A stretch of DNA of 57,901 nt from positions 1 to 57,901 of IMG/VR virus record IMGVR_UViG_3300025294_000236; one strand, written 5' to 3'. Source of the stretch: a virus. The notes beneath the pieces were generated by a model that saw only the letters and a list, made by a program, of their open reading frames with translations, did no database searches and was not told the origin of the DNA. A program made the position numbers and the translations under genes. This document shows, piece after piece, positions 16,901 through 24,999 of the stretch (position 1 is the stretch's first letter; each line of letters starts with the position of its first letter).

Positions 16901-17310
16901 CCCCACGCGCCGGCCATGATCGCGTTGCCGGTCAAATCCTGCTGCTGGCGTCGGTCGTTCTCCGCCGTCTGAGCAAGCGTCGAGTCGATGACGTCCTGCT
17001 GATACGGGTTCATGTACTGCTGGAGCGCTTCTCGCGAATATGCCGTCGGCGAGATCGTCTGTGCGCTCTGGTCAAGATAGCCGGAGGCCTTCCCATAGTA
17101 GGGGTCGGCCTTCCCCGCTGCAGCCGTTGTGGCCGCGATCCCGGCTTCCTGCTCCGGCGTCAATCCGGCATAAGTCTGGCCATCATACGCCTTGTAGCCC
17201 TGGTTGGCGGTGCTCTGAGCCTGCGAAACGAGTTTCTCGTACGCTTCGGACAGGTAGCTCGGGGGGCTCGTGGTCGAGGACGATTGCTGCGTCTTGCTCT
17301 TGCCACCCAT
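13930..17310 (-). CDS. Giant virion protein with S74 and M15 peptidase domains
   Basis: A 1126-residue, probably ejected or tail-associated protein. The N-terminus (1-290) is Gln/Ala-rich and helical. At about 297 begins an S74-type segment (SDERLKDDIEQIGETF, IYRYKFRG, IGLMAQDVEDVHPEAV); in this family the Ser and Lys allow self-cleavage before the Ser. At about 545-646 lies an M15 D-Ala-D-Ala peptidase-like domain: RSGFRSSEEQ, KHESGNAVDIAL and EPWHLEVD, with ligands His597, Asp604 and His642, likely for local cell-wall digestion during DNA entry. The C-terminus is coiled coil. I used the ATG at 17310 (GAGAGGT upstream) rather than a GTG at 17352. Confidence 0.8.
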   Translation of the reverse strand: MGGKSKTQQSSSTTSPPSYLSEAYEKLVSQAQSTANQGYKAYDGQTYAGLTPEQEAGIAATTAAAGKADPYYGKASGYLDQSAQTISPTAYSREALQQYMNPYQQDVIDSTLAQTAENDRRQQQDLTGNAIMAGAWGGDRAGVAKAELARQQKLAGDQTIAGLNSQNFSQALQTFQQQQGVDLGARQNDAQRQANAGSQYMNLGQAAQDSALKDAYAQIQAGSVRQKANQGQMDADYQKWLEEQASPYANQSWLANMLTGIGSAAGSTSTGTTKEKGGSNAGSYLGAGISLASALFSDERLKDDIEQIGETFDGQPIYRYKFRGSPKTQIGLMAQDVEDVHPEAVGHFGGVKMVDYEKATDDAARPAYAEGGVIPYSGRVKSRIPDLSPIKGARGLQAAAMPGFKGDSGSDKTDYGKMGSQLGGLFKGFGSSGAMNISPVGFASSGVGSVSNAFSGDLGGFGTTYAAGGVVPDMEEGPDGVFRVPRAMGGDVPYAETDEDAARLERELGMVTDEPRKPTFFGRDYGYVESKPVVPVSGLRNVDPDLAARVSALVGASDGNLPGVRSGFRSSEEQAALRDRYLRGEGPVAAAPGFSKHESGNAVDIALAGRPGSPERDDAVSFIDKVAPAWGLRQTVGSEPWHLEVDPNWQGPVQGRNNFGDSPTMIASTRPQARGGFGNVAKVAGELDGVMRGLDNPQASATAYAPEEEPAVRTTAFDAVKPTGVLPLNDRAAVPAAEAPVDPNKGFGLGYLSKDVQMALIAAGLGMMGSRGRSAGQQIGEGGLAGLQFYLNSQQAKAKTAADERDRQRKILTEDRDYGLRSRSADVADKSLLQRAQEARERLGYEKERVDLAKRQTAETERKNKVDEESGNYQFMPGHGADAEGNTVAGTYKVDKKTGSMEFQPGIVTGAKPRDPEADLTRKAEFERLKGIDEAAEGARGVRQSVANLRELRKGVSYEGVPMAGPLSKAAGFFGYGGGQALESAATNFKLDLSTKLKGAISDKEQAMLSSATPGLGMSDDAANQTLATYEGVAERAIERQRFFQTWRARNKSLTGADEAWDRYVNDNPVVQADKDGKLALNRQNLGNWQKYVAAPAKQITSKAEFDKLPSGTHFTGPDGLERVKP

Positions 17311-17311
17311 T

Positions 17312-17788
17312 TCAGTGGACCTCTCGCGATCCGTCGTGGAGGAAATAGGCACCCGCCTTGGCTCCGAAGACGCGCTCGTAGAGCTTCACCTTCGCCTCGG
17401 TCTTGTGGTTCGACAGCACGCCGATCAGGAGCGGTATCTCCATCCGGTCGGCGCACTCGCGGGCATAGTTGATCAGGCGCTTGGCGTGCGTGGTGCGGCG
17501 GTGGTCGGGGTGCACGAAGATGAAGCACTCCTGCAGCATCCAGGTATCCGAGTACCAAGGCTGGTCGATCGTCAGCAGGCTCACAGCCTCGATCCGCTTG
17601 GGTCCACAAATCACGGCGCAGATTGCGAAATTGTGGTCCAAGCCGCGGCGCACCTCGGTACGCACCTTCTCGTCGCTCATCGGGAACTGGCCGTTCTCCT
17701 CATGGAGCATCCGGCAGAGCTCCATGATGGCCTCCTCGTCCGCACGGGTCGCCATGCGGATATCGGTCTGCTCGCTTTCGTGCGTCAT
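17312..17788 (-). CDS. GNAT-family acetyltransferase
   Basis: A 158-residue protein with the GNAT order: N-terminal DIRMATRADEEAIMELCRML, a beta bulge (WMLQECFIFVHPDHRR), the acetyl-CoA loop region TTHAKRLINYARECADR and a C-terminal LYERVFGAKAGAYFLHDG. The usual Gly of the RxxGxG/A loop is replaced by Thr/His, so cofactor binding is atypical. It lies between virion genes and is ATGA-coupled to the one upstream. It might modify a virion or host protein. Target unknown. Confidence 0.78.
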   Translation of the reverse strand: MTHESEQTDIRMATRADEEAIMELCRMLHEENGQFPMSDEKVRTEVRRGLDHNFAICAVICGPKRIEAVSLLTIDQPWYSDTWMLQECFIFVHPDHRRTTHAKRLINYARECADRMEIPLLIGVLSNHKTEAKVKLYERVFGAKAGAYFLHDGSREVH

Positions 17789-18231
17789 CGTGCCGGCCCC
17801 GGCAGTTTCTGAAGGGTCTTGACCAGTTCCTTGCGGACGCCCTTGACGAAGCGATCGAGCTCATCGTGGCCCGCTTCCATGTCGCCGCGCCCGAGCTCAA
17901 GAACCTGCGCAGGCGTCACGACAAACTCGCCGCCTGCCGCAATGATCTGGATTGGCGGCCGTTCGTCGGCGCCGACCTCTGGCTCTCCGAAGAGCTCGTC
18001 CAGCACCTTGACCCCGGCGAGAGTGTTGCCCTCCCCAAGGGCGGAAACGATGTCGGCTGGCAGCACATAGGAGTCCGCGGGGACGCTGATCTCCATGAGG
18101 TCCGTTCGGCCCGGCACTTGCGTGAGCAGCCCCCCGACCATGATCGGGTCACGGCCGCCCCTTGCTTCAGCGTCAGGCAACGCTCCGCTGTCGCCGGCGC
18201 CCTGCAGCGCAGCGGTCATCATCTCGTCCAA
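17785..18231 (-). CDS. Virion-module hypothetical protein
   Basis: A 148-residue acidic protein. The centre (ISVPADSYVLPADIVSALGE, then GVKVLDELFG) and IIAAGGEFVVTPAQVLELG look like a compact alpha/beta domain. The C-terminus is helical and basic (KGVRKELVKTLQKLPGP). Its neighbours are connector and ejection genes, so a head-completion role is likely. Function not recognised. Confidence 0.65.
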   Translation of the reverse strand: MDEMMTAALQGAGDSGALPDAEARGGRDPIMVGGLLTQVPGRTDLMEISVPADSYVLPADIVSALGEGNTLAGVKVLDELFGEPEVGADERPPIQIIAAGGEFVVTPAQVLELGRGDMEAGHDELDRFVKGVRKELVKTLQKLPGPAR

Positions 18232-18241
18232 GGCAGCCTCG

Positions 18242-18460
18242 TCAGGAGTTGTAGTAGGCGATCTTGGCCGGTTGGCCGTTCGGCAACGTGATCGTCAGGT
18301 ATCCGGCGGGCGGTGACGGCAGCGCACTCGCAGCACCGCTGGTCGCGCTGGTCGTCGTCCCGGTTGATTGCGGGAACACGGCCCGAATCGCCGCTGTCTG
18401 CTCGTTGGTCGCGACGACGAGGTTCTTGAGCGCGGTGAGGAGGTCGGTCAGCGGGTCCAT
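18242..18460 (-). CDS. Small virion-module protein
   Basis: A 72-residue protein with a helical start (MDPLTDLLTALKNLVVATNE), a Thr/Ser/Ala-rich linker and a beta-like end (GYLTITLPNGQPAKIAYYNS). It lies 3 bases downstream of the stabilisation-protein gene. It could be a small capsid or tail accessory protein; no family is recognised. Confidence 0.6.
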   Translation of the reverse strand: MDPLTDLLTALKNLVVATNEQTAAIRAVFPQSTGTTTSATSGAASALPSPPAGYLTITLPNGQPAKIAYYNS

Positions 18461-18463
18461 GGC

Positions 18464-20476
18464 CTATCGCCTCCCATCCTGAGCAACGCGGAACCGGATA
18501 TTGCCGATGCGCCAGAACGATCCGAGATCGCGACTTTCGACCTGGATCGAGATGAGTCGCCCCCGGAACCGCGTGTTGATGTAGTTGATCGCCTTCGACG
18601 CCGTGTACGGCCCATATTGGCGCGGCGCCTCATTTGGGTAATCCCGGACGAAGAACGTGATCAGCGGAACCGCAGTCTCGGTGCCGCCGTAATACCCGTA
18701 CTTGAAATCCGGGAGCACCCAATCGACGAAGGACAGATCCTCGCCCTCGGACAGCACGAATTCACCGGTCCGGAAGACCGGCAGCAGCGGATTGCCGGCG
18801 GCGTCCGGCGAGACCTCATGCTGGTAGATGTAGCCGTTCGACGTGGCGCCGATCGGGGAGCCAAGAACCGACTGGTCGATCCAAGCCGTACGATCGAGCG
18901 AGCCGTAGTCCCAGACCTTCTGAGCGGTGTTGAACTTGACGTAGGAGTCCACCTCGCCGTTCCCGGCGAGCGACGGGTAGTACCAGATCACCTCATTGAA
19001 CTGGCTGTTCGCGCCGGCCCGGATCTTTTGGGCGTTGGCCGTGTCGAGGTTCTGGAACACGACATCCCAAACGGTGCAGGGCACCTCGCGGACGCCGCCC
19101 TGCATCACGAAGAATGCCTTCTGGCTCATCCAGTAGGTCGCCTGCCCGATGTTCACCGCGGCGTGCTGCGCGATCAGCCCACAGCCGGTCGCGATCTCGT
19201 TGAACGCGAAGACAAGCTGCGCGCCGGAATACTGCATCGACCAGAGGCCGAGGTCGGTCCAGAGCAAGCCCTGCTGTGGCCCCTGCAGGCCGCCGATGAT
19301 CATGCTGCCGCGGGGAATGCGGTAGGAGCCGGCCTGGTTGATCGCTTGCGCAGTCCAGACAGTGAAATCAGCGACCGTGCACCAGCGCACCAGCAGCGGG
19401 TCGAGCACACCGAGGGTCGACGCCCCGTAGGCCACCATGATCTGCTGCGGCATCGAGATGAAGATGCCGGTATTGGCAGTCGGTCCTTCCGTGATGATCT
19501 GCGCCGTGCGGAAGCCGGCGTCCGGCGACCAGACGTAGATTGGGCCGCCCTTCGGGCATGCGGCCAGTATCTGACCCCAGTTGTCCATGGTCCAATCGAC
19601 CGCCGTGATCGGCGTGCCAGGATTGACGGGGCTGGGCGTCCCGGTGCCATAGCCGCCCATGCCGTAGCCGAGGATGCCGTAGCCCGAGCCAGGCGGAGGC
19701 GGCCCGAGCGCGATGTAGTAGACGATCTGGACGTTGCCGCCGTTCATTGAGGCGGTCGCCGTGGCCGTGGCAGTCGTCGGCGTGTTGATCGTGTACTTGC
19801 TCGAGCTCGCGACCGCGGTGACGGTGTAGAGCCCCAGAATGGTGATGCCGCCCAGCGTGGTCGGGATCAGGTAGCTCGCGGTATCCCCGACTGAGTAGCC
19901 ATGGTTTGGGAGCGTCACCTCGACCGTGAACTGGTCGATCGTCGTATCGAAGATCGGGACGACACCACCATTGGAGACCGTTGCCGTGGCATCGTCCGCA
20001 GCCGTGATGGTGTAGGTATTGGCGCCGCTTGGCGTGGTGATCCGATATGGGCCCGACAGGACAATGCCGCCGACCGAGACAGGCGTCGTCAAGATGATCG
20101 AATCATAGCGCGAGACGTTCGACCCGGTGTCATCGATCGTGACGACGGGGCTGCCATTGGTGGTGTCGAAGGCCGGGGCGATGTTTCGCGTCCGCGTCTG
20201 CGGCGTGATGGTGTTCTGGAGACCGTTCGAGATGACAGACAGTGACGCCTCAGCTCCGACCCCGAGATAGGCGCCTTCGTTTAGATCGAGCCACGCATGG
20301 AGGTCGCGGACCGGTGAGCCTATCTGTCCGGCGAAGTACTGTGACCAGCCTCCGAGCTTCTCGACCAAGCCGTCCCTGAAGCGGATCAAGTTGCTCGACA
20401 CGATACCGGCTTGGTTCAATGCCGGCGTTGCCTCGGCATTGACGCCGGGGATCAGCTTGATCGGAACGTGCGGCAT
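18464..20476 (-). CDS. Packaged-DNA stabilisation or tail-hub protein (P22 gp10-like)
   Basis: A 670-residue beta-rich protein. The start (VPIKLIPGVNAEATPALNQA, SSNLIRFRDGLVEKLGGW) is the signature of phage tail-hub proteins related to P22 gp10. These close the portal channel after packaging and hold the tail. Residues about 105-260 contain Ig-like repeats. The C-terminus is the beta-propeller-like part typical of this group. Order next to connector genes fits. Assignment is by pattern, not alignment. Confidence 0.7.
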   Translation of the reverse strand: MPHVPIKLIPGVNAEATPALNQAGIVSSNLIRFRDGLVEKLGGWSQYFAGQIGSPVRDLHAWLDLNEGAYLGVGAEASLSVISNGLQNTITPQTRTRNIAPAFDTTNGSPVVTIDDTGSNVSRYDSIILTTPVSVGGIVLSGPYRITTPSGANTYTITAADDATATVSNGGVVPIFDTTIDQFTVEVTLPNHGYSVGDTASYLIPTTLGGITILGLYTVTAVASSSKYTINTPTTATATATASMNGGNVQIVYYIALGPPPPGSGYGILGYGMGGYGTGTPSPVNPGTPITAVDWTMDNWGQILAACPKGGPIYVWSPDAGFRTAQIITEGPTANTGIFISMPQQIMVAYGASTLGVLDPLLVRWCTVADFTVWTAQAINQAGSYRIPRGSMIIGGLQGPQQGLLWTDLGLWSMQYSGAQLVFAFNEIATGCGLIAQHAAVNIGQATYWMSQKAFFVMQGGVREVPCTVWDVVFQNLDTANAQKIRAGANSQFNEVIWYYPSLAGNGEVDSYVKFNTAQKVWDYGSLDRTAWIDQSVLGSPIGATSNGYIYQHEVSPDAAGNPLLPVFRTGEFVLSEGEDLSFVDWVLPDFKYGYYGGTETAVPLITFFVRDYPNEAPRQYGPYTASKAINYINTRFRGRLISIQVESRDLGSFWRIGNIRFRVAQDGRR

Positions 20477-20479
20477 TGA

Positions 20480-21175
20480 TCAGGTGCGCGGCGAAGCGAG
20501 TGGCGTTGGTGACATCGAGGCCCAGCCGGGGCCGTTGAATTTCTTGCGCATCTCCTCGACGTTCGCCGACGCCAGCAGCTTTCCGTACTGGTCCTCCCAT
20601 GATGCCGACATGCGTGGGTCATCGGCCTGCGAGCCGAAGTTGCGCATGTAGCCCGAGGCGAAAACCATCGACGCCGCGAGGAAGAGATCCGGCAGGTAGA
20701 GCGTGAGGAACGTCTGGGGATTGCCGGTGCCGAGGGGCGCCGGCCGTGTCGTCCCGACCACCTCGACCGTGTAGGTCGCATCGGGCCAAGGCCCCACGAT
20801 GATCGTCTGATCCGTCAACATGGCGAACGACTTGGGCACCGAGGCGCCGGCGAGCGACGGCCAGACGTAGTCGAGATATTCCTTGCTGACGGGCGTCAAC
20901 GAGACGCGCGTGCCGGACGCTGGCGGCTGCCCCGCCGGGGTGATCACGTTGATCTGCTGCGTCGTGACGAAATGCTGCGGGAAAGTGAAGCTGCGGGTCA
21001 GTGTCGTGAACGCTGCAGTCGCATCGCGGGTCACGGTCGAGAGCAGGTCGAGCTCGCGGTAGATGCGCTGCTCGGCATAGTCGATGATGTCGGGCAGGAT
21101 CGCATTGAAGCTGACGTCGTCGGGCTGCACGACCATCTCGGTCGTCAGCGCCGTGATGTAGCTGGTGTAATCCAA
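20480..21175 (-). CDS. Phage adaptor protein (head-tail connector)
   Basis: A 231-residue protein starting MDYTSYITALTTEMVVQPDD. Features such as FNAILPDIIDYAEQRIYREL, PQHFVTTQQINV and KEYLDYVWPSLAG are characteristic of phage adaptor proteins that sit between portal and tail hub. The C-terminal part (PDLFLAASMVFASGYMRNFG) is helical. Position between fibre and hub genes supports a connector role. Confidence 0.68.
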   Translation of the reverse strand: MDYTSYITALTTEMVVQPDDVSFNAILPDIIDYAEQRIYRELDLLSTVTRDATAAFTTLTRSFTFPQHFVTTQQINVITPAGQPPASGTRVSLTPVSKEYLDYVWPSLAGASVPKSFAMLTDQTIIVGPWPDATYTVEVVGTTRPAPLGTGNPQTFLTLYLPDLFLAASMVFASGYMRNFGSQADDPRMSASWEDQYGKLLASANVEEMRKKFNGPGWASMSPTPLASPRT

Positions 21176-21184
21176 GCGAGCCTC

Positions 21185-23137
21185 CTACCGCCGGCGCCGG
21201 GCGCAAATCTGGCCGTAGGCGGAGCAGGTGCTGGTCCCGAAGGTCGACTGAGCCACGAAGTAGACCGTCGTCGTGCCCGACAGGCTGAAGCGCGACTGAC
21301 CGACACAGAGGTCGAGATTGGTCGATGCGAACGGTGACTGCCCGTTGTGGAAGCTGGACGCGATGCGCCCGGGGCTGGTGTCGAGCGTTGCCGAAGTTGT
21401 GCTGATGCTTCCGGTGAGCGTCGTGACCGTGGTCGTGGCGCCGCCGGTATAGCGCGCGTTCACCCAGACATCCCAATCACCGGCCGTCAGGGAAATGCTG
21501 CCGATGTTGGCAGCCGTGCCGGTCGTCAGCGCGACGGCTGAACCCGAGACAACGGTAGTCGAAACGAATTCGCCTTCGTTGCCTGCGGTCGCGTTGTCAT
21601 TGGTCGTCGTGCCTGGGTACTGGCCCGCGGACAGCGTGACCCCGGAAACCGCCAGCGCTTTCATGCTCGGGAGGGCGCCGGCGCCGTTGCTGCCGAGATA
21701 CTGGCCTGAGGTGCCGACGCTCGCGATGCTCTGGAATGCGCCAGTCGACGTCGTGCCGCCACACAAGACGGCATAGGCAGTCGCGCTGGTCGCGCCCGTG
21801 CCGCCATTGTCGACGGCAAGCGTACCGCTGATATGGGTAGTGAGGCCGATCTTGCCCCAAGACGGCGCGACACCAACGCCGCCCGAGATCAGCGCATTGC
21901 CGGTCGCCACATCGGCCAGACGCGCAAGAGCCGTCGTGCTGCTGGCGTAGATGATGTCGCCGACGACGTAGGTCGCGAGCCCGGTGCCTCCGTTCGTGGC
22001 CGGGAGAGTGCCGGTGATCGCCGCGGCCGTGGACAGGCTCAGGGCGCCGAAGCCGATCGACGTGCCCGAGCGCCGCAGAACCTCGCCATCATTGGCCGCC
22101 GTGATCGCCGATGTGTTGGCAGTTGCGTTCGTCGAGTTGCCGACGACCGACAAGCCCGCGATCTGCTGGAACTTGCTGAAGGTGACAGCATTGGCCGCGA
22201 TCGTCGTGACGAAGCTATTCGCCGACCAGGTGACGTCGCCGGTTCCCGCGCCGGTCTGCAGCGCACTCCCGGTGAAGCCGAGCGTTGCACCGATCGAGAT
22301 CGAGGTGGCCGCAGCAGGAGCACCGGTCGGGTTGCCGACCAGCGAACTCGCCGCGACCGAGCCGATCGAGCCGGGGGTGATAGCGGCCGTACTGGCCGCG
22401 GTGACACGGCCTTTCGCGTCAGTGGTGATGATTGGGACAGCCGACGCGCTGCCGTAGGTTCCGGCCGTGCCGATGTCGGGCAGGTCCGCAGTCACCAGCG
22501 AACGGAAGGTCGGGGCAGCATCGGCGCCGGTCGTCGGGCCGGCCCAAACCCGGTTCGCGACCTGCGTCTGGAGGACTGCAGTCAGCGTGCCTGTCGTCGT
22601 GATCGGCGAGACGGTGACGTTGAGGATCGATGAAGGAAGCGACAGCCCAACGCTCGTCACGGCAGTCGCGGGCGTCAGGCCAAGGCCCCGCTGCGTGTAC
22701 CAGTTGTAGTCATCGCCAACGGCCAGCAGAACGCCCTGGTTCTGCACCAGAACGAGGCTCGAGGCCCCATCGATCGTCGATGACCCGGCAGGGACGAGCG
22801 TGACAGCACCAGCGCCGCGGTTCTCGACCTGGACGAACCATGCAATGTTGGCATCGGCTGGAGTGACACCGGTTGCTGGCAGGTTCCCGGTGATGGGCGC
22901 AGCATTCGAGAAGGTGACGAGCTTCGAACGGTCATCCAGCGCGAATTGGTAGGTGGTCACCGTCTGCCGGTTGACCATCACACTTGCCGAGGCCGCGAGC
23001 TGGGCGATAGCCGCCGTGGTCGTGCGCTTCGTCGTGTAGGTGCCGGGCGGGTTCGCGTTCGGCTGGTCGACGGGCACGACTTCGGTCCCGGTCAGCGCAA
23101 TCGCTGTCGGGAGCTGCGTGAAGAGTGTATCGGCCAT
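21185..23137 (-). CDS. Tail fibre or spike protein with repeats
   Basis: A 650-residue Thr/Ala/Gly-rich beta protein. The start MADTLFTQLPTAIALTGTEV is typical of phage fibre attachment domains. Residues about 60-150 form a head domain. Residues about 185-480 contain fibre repeats such as NRVWAGPTTGADAAPTFRSL and two copies of the GTL(P/A)xxNGGTG motif. The C-terminal 150 residues resemble a jelly-roll receptor-binding tip. It would contact the host surface. Confidence 0.8.
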   Translation of the reverse strand: MADTLFTQLPTAIALTGTEVVPVDQPNANPPGTYTTKRTTTAAIAQLAASASVMVNRQTVTTYQFALDDRSKLVTFSNAAPITGNLPATGVTPADANIAWFVQVENRGAGAVTLVPAGSSTIDGASSLVLVQNQGVLLAVGDDYNWYTQRGLGLTPATAVTSVGLSLPSSILNVTVSPITTTGTLTAVLQTQVANRVWAGPTTGADAAPTFRSLVTADLPDIGTAGTYGSASAVPIITTDAKGRVTAASTAAITPGSIGSVAASSLVGNPTGAPAAATSISIGATLGFTGSALQTGAGTGDVTWSANSFVTTIAANAVTFSKFQQIAGLSVVGNSTNATANTSAITAANDGEVLRRSGTSIGFGALSLSTAAAITGTLPATNGGTGLATYVVGDIIYASSTTALARLADVATGNALISGGVGVAPSWGKIGLTTHISGTLAVDNGGTGATSATAYAVLCGGTTSTGAFQSIASVGTSGQYLGSNGAGALPSMKALAVSGVTLSAGQYPGTTTNDNATAGNEGEFVSTTVVSGSAVALTTGTAANIGSISLTAGDWDVWVNARYTGGATTTVTTLTGSISTTSATLDTSPGRIASSFHNGQSPFASTNLDLCVGQSRFSLSGTTTVYFVAQSTFGTSTCSAYGQICARRRR

Positions 23138-23138
23138 G

Positions 23139-23495
23139 TCAGGAGTCGGGGTTAACCGCCTGCGTGATCAGGCGAATGCCTGATTGTGTGGTGAGGATGT
23201 TGCGAGACTGCGTGACGAGCCAATTGGTCTCATCGATCGCGTAATATTCGGGACGCGCGTTGAAGACCGGACGCGGGTCGGGCGGTAGCGTCAGCGAGCG
23301 AAGCTGAGGCTGCGGATCGTCGTAGCAGGTGTCGCAGACGAGGATGCCCAGATTGATGAGCTGGGTCCCTGCCCACTGATCCTGCCATCGTAGATCGCGC
23401 AGATTGTAGGTGAAATAGCAGCGGTCACAGACGCCCCAGGCGGACGGGTTGCTCGCATTGACGCGGGCTCTTCCATGCGGCCGCCAAGGGCTCAT
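23139..23495 (-). CDS. Zinc-ribbon-like virion-module protein
   Basis: A 118-residue protein with two CxxC pairs (CDRCYFTYNLRDLRWQ and CDTCYDDPQPQL) that could bind one zinc. The C-terminus has YYAIDETNWLVTQSRNILTT. It overlaps the connector gene upstream by 4 bases. Genes like this appear in head-tail joining regions, but the role is unknown. Confidence 0.65.
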   Translation of the reverse strand: MSPWRPHGRARVNASNPSAWGVCDRCYFTYNLRDLRWQDQWAGTQLINLGILVCDTCYDDPQPQLRSLTLPPDPRPVFNARPEYYAIDETNWLVTQSRNILTTQSGIRLITQAVNPDS

Positions 23496-24184
23496 CGATA
23501 GTAGCCGCCCAAGCCCGGAGTGAAGTAGACCAAGGCGTTCTCGGTGTCCTGTTCCGCGGCCGACGCGTAGAGCGCATCGGAGTCAGCGGTCAGCATCGCC
23601 ACCTTGTCCGGCTGGTAGGTCCGAGCAAGCCATGCGGCCAGCCCGACCGCAAAGGCAGGCAGGAAGCGATACGGCACCTCGACATTCTGGCCGGAGGTAA
23701 AGTCCGCATCCTGCACCTGCCGGAAGCGATAGTACTGGAGCTCGTAGGACTGCGTGTCGTCCGGCGCCTGCCAGAGGGTGATCGTCGGGGCGACAAGCCG
23801 GTCGAACCAGTAGACCGTCGGGCATCCCTGCGAGGTCTTGTTCGGGAACGACGCATAATCCGAGCGCGAGACCGGCGTGATCGGCCGGTCGATCGGCCCC
23901 CCCGGATCGCTCATCGTCCGGATGTAGGCATCCAGGATCATGACGGTCGAGCCCGGGACGCTGTAGGTCGCCTGCCCGGCCACCAGTGGCACGGTCTGGA
24001 GGTCTACCGTCCAGAGGTTGGGCCCCTTGTTCGCCCAATGCGCGAGCATCAGGTTCGCGGCCACCCGCGCGTCGACCATGTGCTCTTGCAGGATGGCCGT
24101 ACGCCGGACGCCGGCGAGGCCAAATGCGTAGAGCACGAGTTCGCCCATGCCCGGGTTGAATTGGTAGAGACCACTCGTACTCAT
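23492..24184 (-). CDS. Head-tail connector or tail accessory protein
   Basis: A 230-residue protein. I chose MSTSGLYQFNPGMGELVLYA at 24184, since longer versions run inside the endonuclease gene. The motifs SRSDYASFPNKTSQGCPTVY, TITLWQAPDD and VEVPYRFLPAFAVGLAAWLA recur in podovirus tail accessory factors (P22 gp4-like role). Its ATG overlaps the stop of the homing endonuclease, so translation may now depend on that gene. Confidence 0.72.
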   Translation of the reverse strand: MSTSGLYQFNPGMGELVLYAFGLAGVRRTAILQEHMVDARVAANLMLAHWANKGPNLWTVDLQTVPLVAGQATYSVPGSTVMILDAYIRTMSDPGGPIDRPITPVSRSDYASFPNKTSQGCPTVYWFDRLVAPTITLWQAPDDTQSYELQYYRFRQVQDADFTSGQNVEVPYRFLPAFAVGLAAWLARTYQPDKVAMLTADSDALYASAAEQDTENALVYFTPGLGGYYR

Positions 24185-24984
24185 GGCGCGGCCTCGATGT
24201 AGACGAACCGTTTTCCGTAGGCCGAATTCCTGCGCCCAGTCGCCACAGCTGAGATGGTCGCCTTCGAAAGACCGTAGTAGTCCCCGGCCTCCGTGGCGCT
24301 GTTGAACATCCTCAGGTCGTCGACGCACATGATGGGGCGGCGTCTATTCCTTGCCGCTCGCCTCATGTTTTCGACGAAAATTGCGATTGCTGAGTTCGAG
24401 GGCTTGGAACGAGCAACCCCTGTTTTGGACGCCCGGATTTTCGCTTTCGTCTCTTCCGTTCTCGGCTTACCAAGCCAATAGCGCGAGGGGTTTTCTCGGG
24501 CACGTGCAGACATTTTGGCCACAGTATCGGGTGAGCGGGGTTTGCCGCGCATCGGACTTACGCGCCCCGTCGCAGCCGCACGCATTCTTTCGATTGATTC
24601 GCTCGTGTGCTTGCGCCCGAGGAAGCTCCCCGGCTTGCCACAGTTGGCTTTCCTCAACCGTTCGATCACCGCCGGCGCGAGCGGAGCTACACGGCCTTCG
24701 CCGCCAGCTGTCACGTTGTATTCCGGCTTCAGATCTCGGATAATCTCGACTTCGCGCTGCAGCGCTTCTTCATACGAAGCGCACTTCTCCATCTCCGAAA
24801 ATTCGAAGCTTTGCTCTCCGTATTTTCGAATGGCAGCATGAAGACGCCAGCCGCGCCCCCGCCTTGCTTCGCTGAGGTGACGTGCCTTCCGTTGCTGAAG
24901 CGTGAGCCTCGTGACGCCGACGTAGCGACCGCCGTTGGCAGCATTCACCACGAGGTAAACGATCGCAGTGCCGGGCATAGTCAT
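24181..24984 (-). CDS. GIY-YIG homing endonuclease
   Basis: A 267-residue free-standing endonuclease. Residues about 7-95 hold the nuclease: IVYLVVNAANGGRYVGVTR, RHLSEARRGRG and PEYNVTAGGEG. Residues about 115-190 have repeated NUMOD3-type DNA-contact motifs (FLGRKHTSESIERMRA, MRGKPRSPDTVAKM, WLGKPRTEETKAKIRA). The C-terminus (CVDDLRMFNSATEAGDYYGL to KRFVYIE) is a NUMOD1-like helix-turn-helix. It lies between two virion genes and probably cuts related phages lacking it, spreading by repair. No intron boundary is evident. Confidence 0.88.
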   Translation of the reverse strand: MTMPGTAIVYLVVNAANGGRYVGVTRLTLQQRKARHLSEARRGRGWRLHAAIRKYGEQSFEFSEMEKCASYEEALQREVEIIRDLKPEYNVTAGGEGRVAPLAPAVIERLRKANCGKPGSFLGRKHTSESIERMRAAATGRVSPMRGKPRSPDTVAKMSARARENPSRYWLGKPRTEETKAKIRASKTGVARSKPSNSAIAIFVENMRRAARNRRRPIMCVDDLRMFNSATEAGDYYGLSKATISAVATGRRNSAYGKRFVYIEAAP

Positions 24985-24999
24985 CGCGATCAGCCCGGC

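Noticed and set aside
21185-23137. Diversity-generating retroelement acting on the fibre gene
   Set aside because: No reverse transcriptase gene or template repeat is visible in the window; the repeats in the gene are ordinary fibre repeats.
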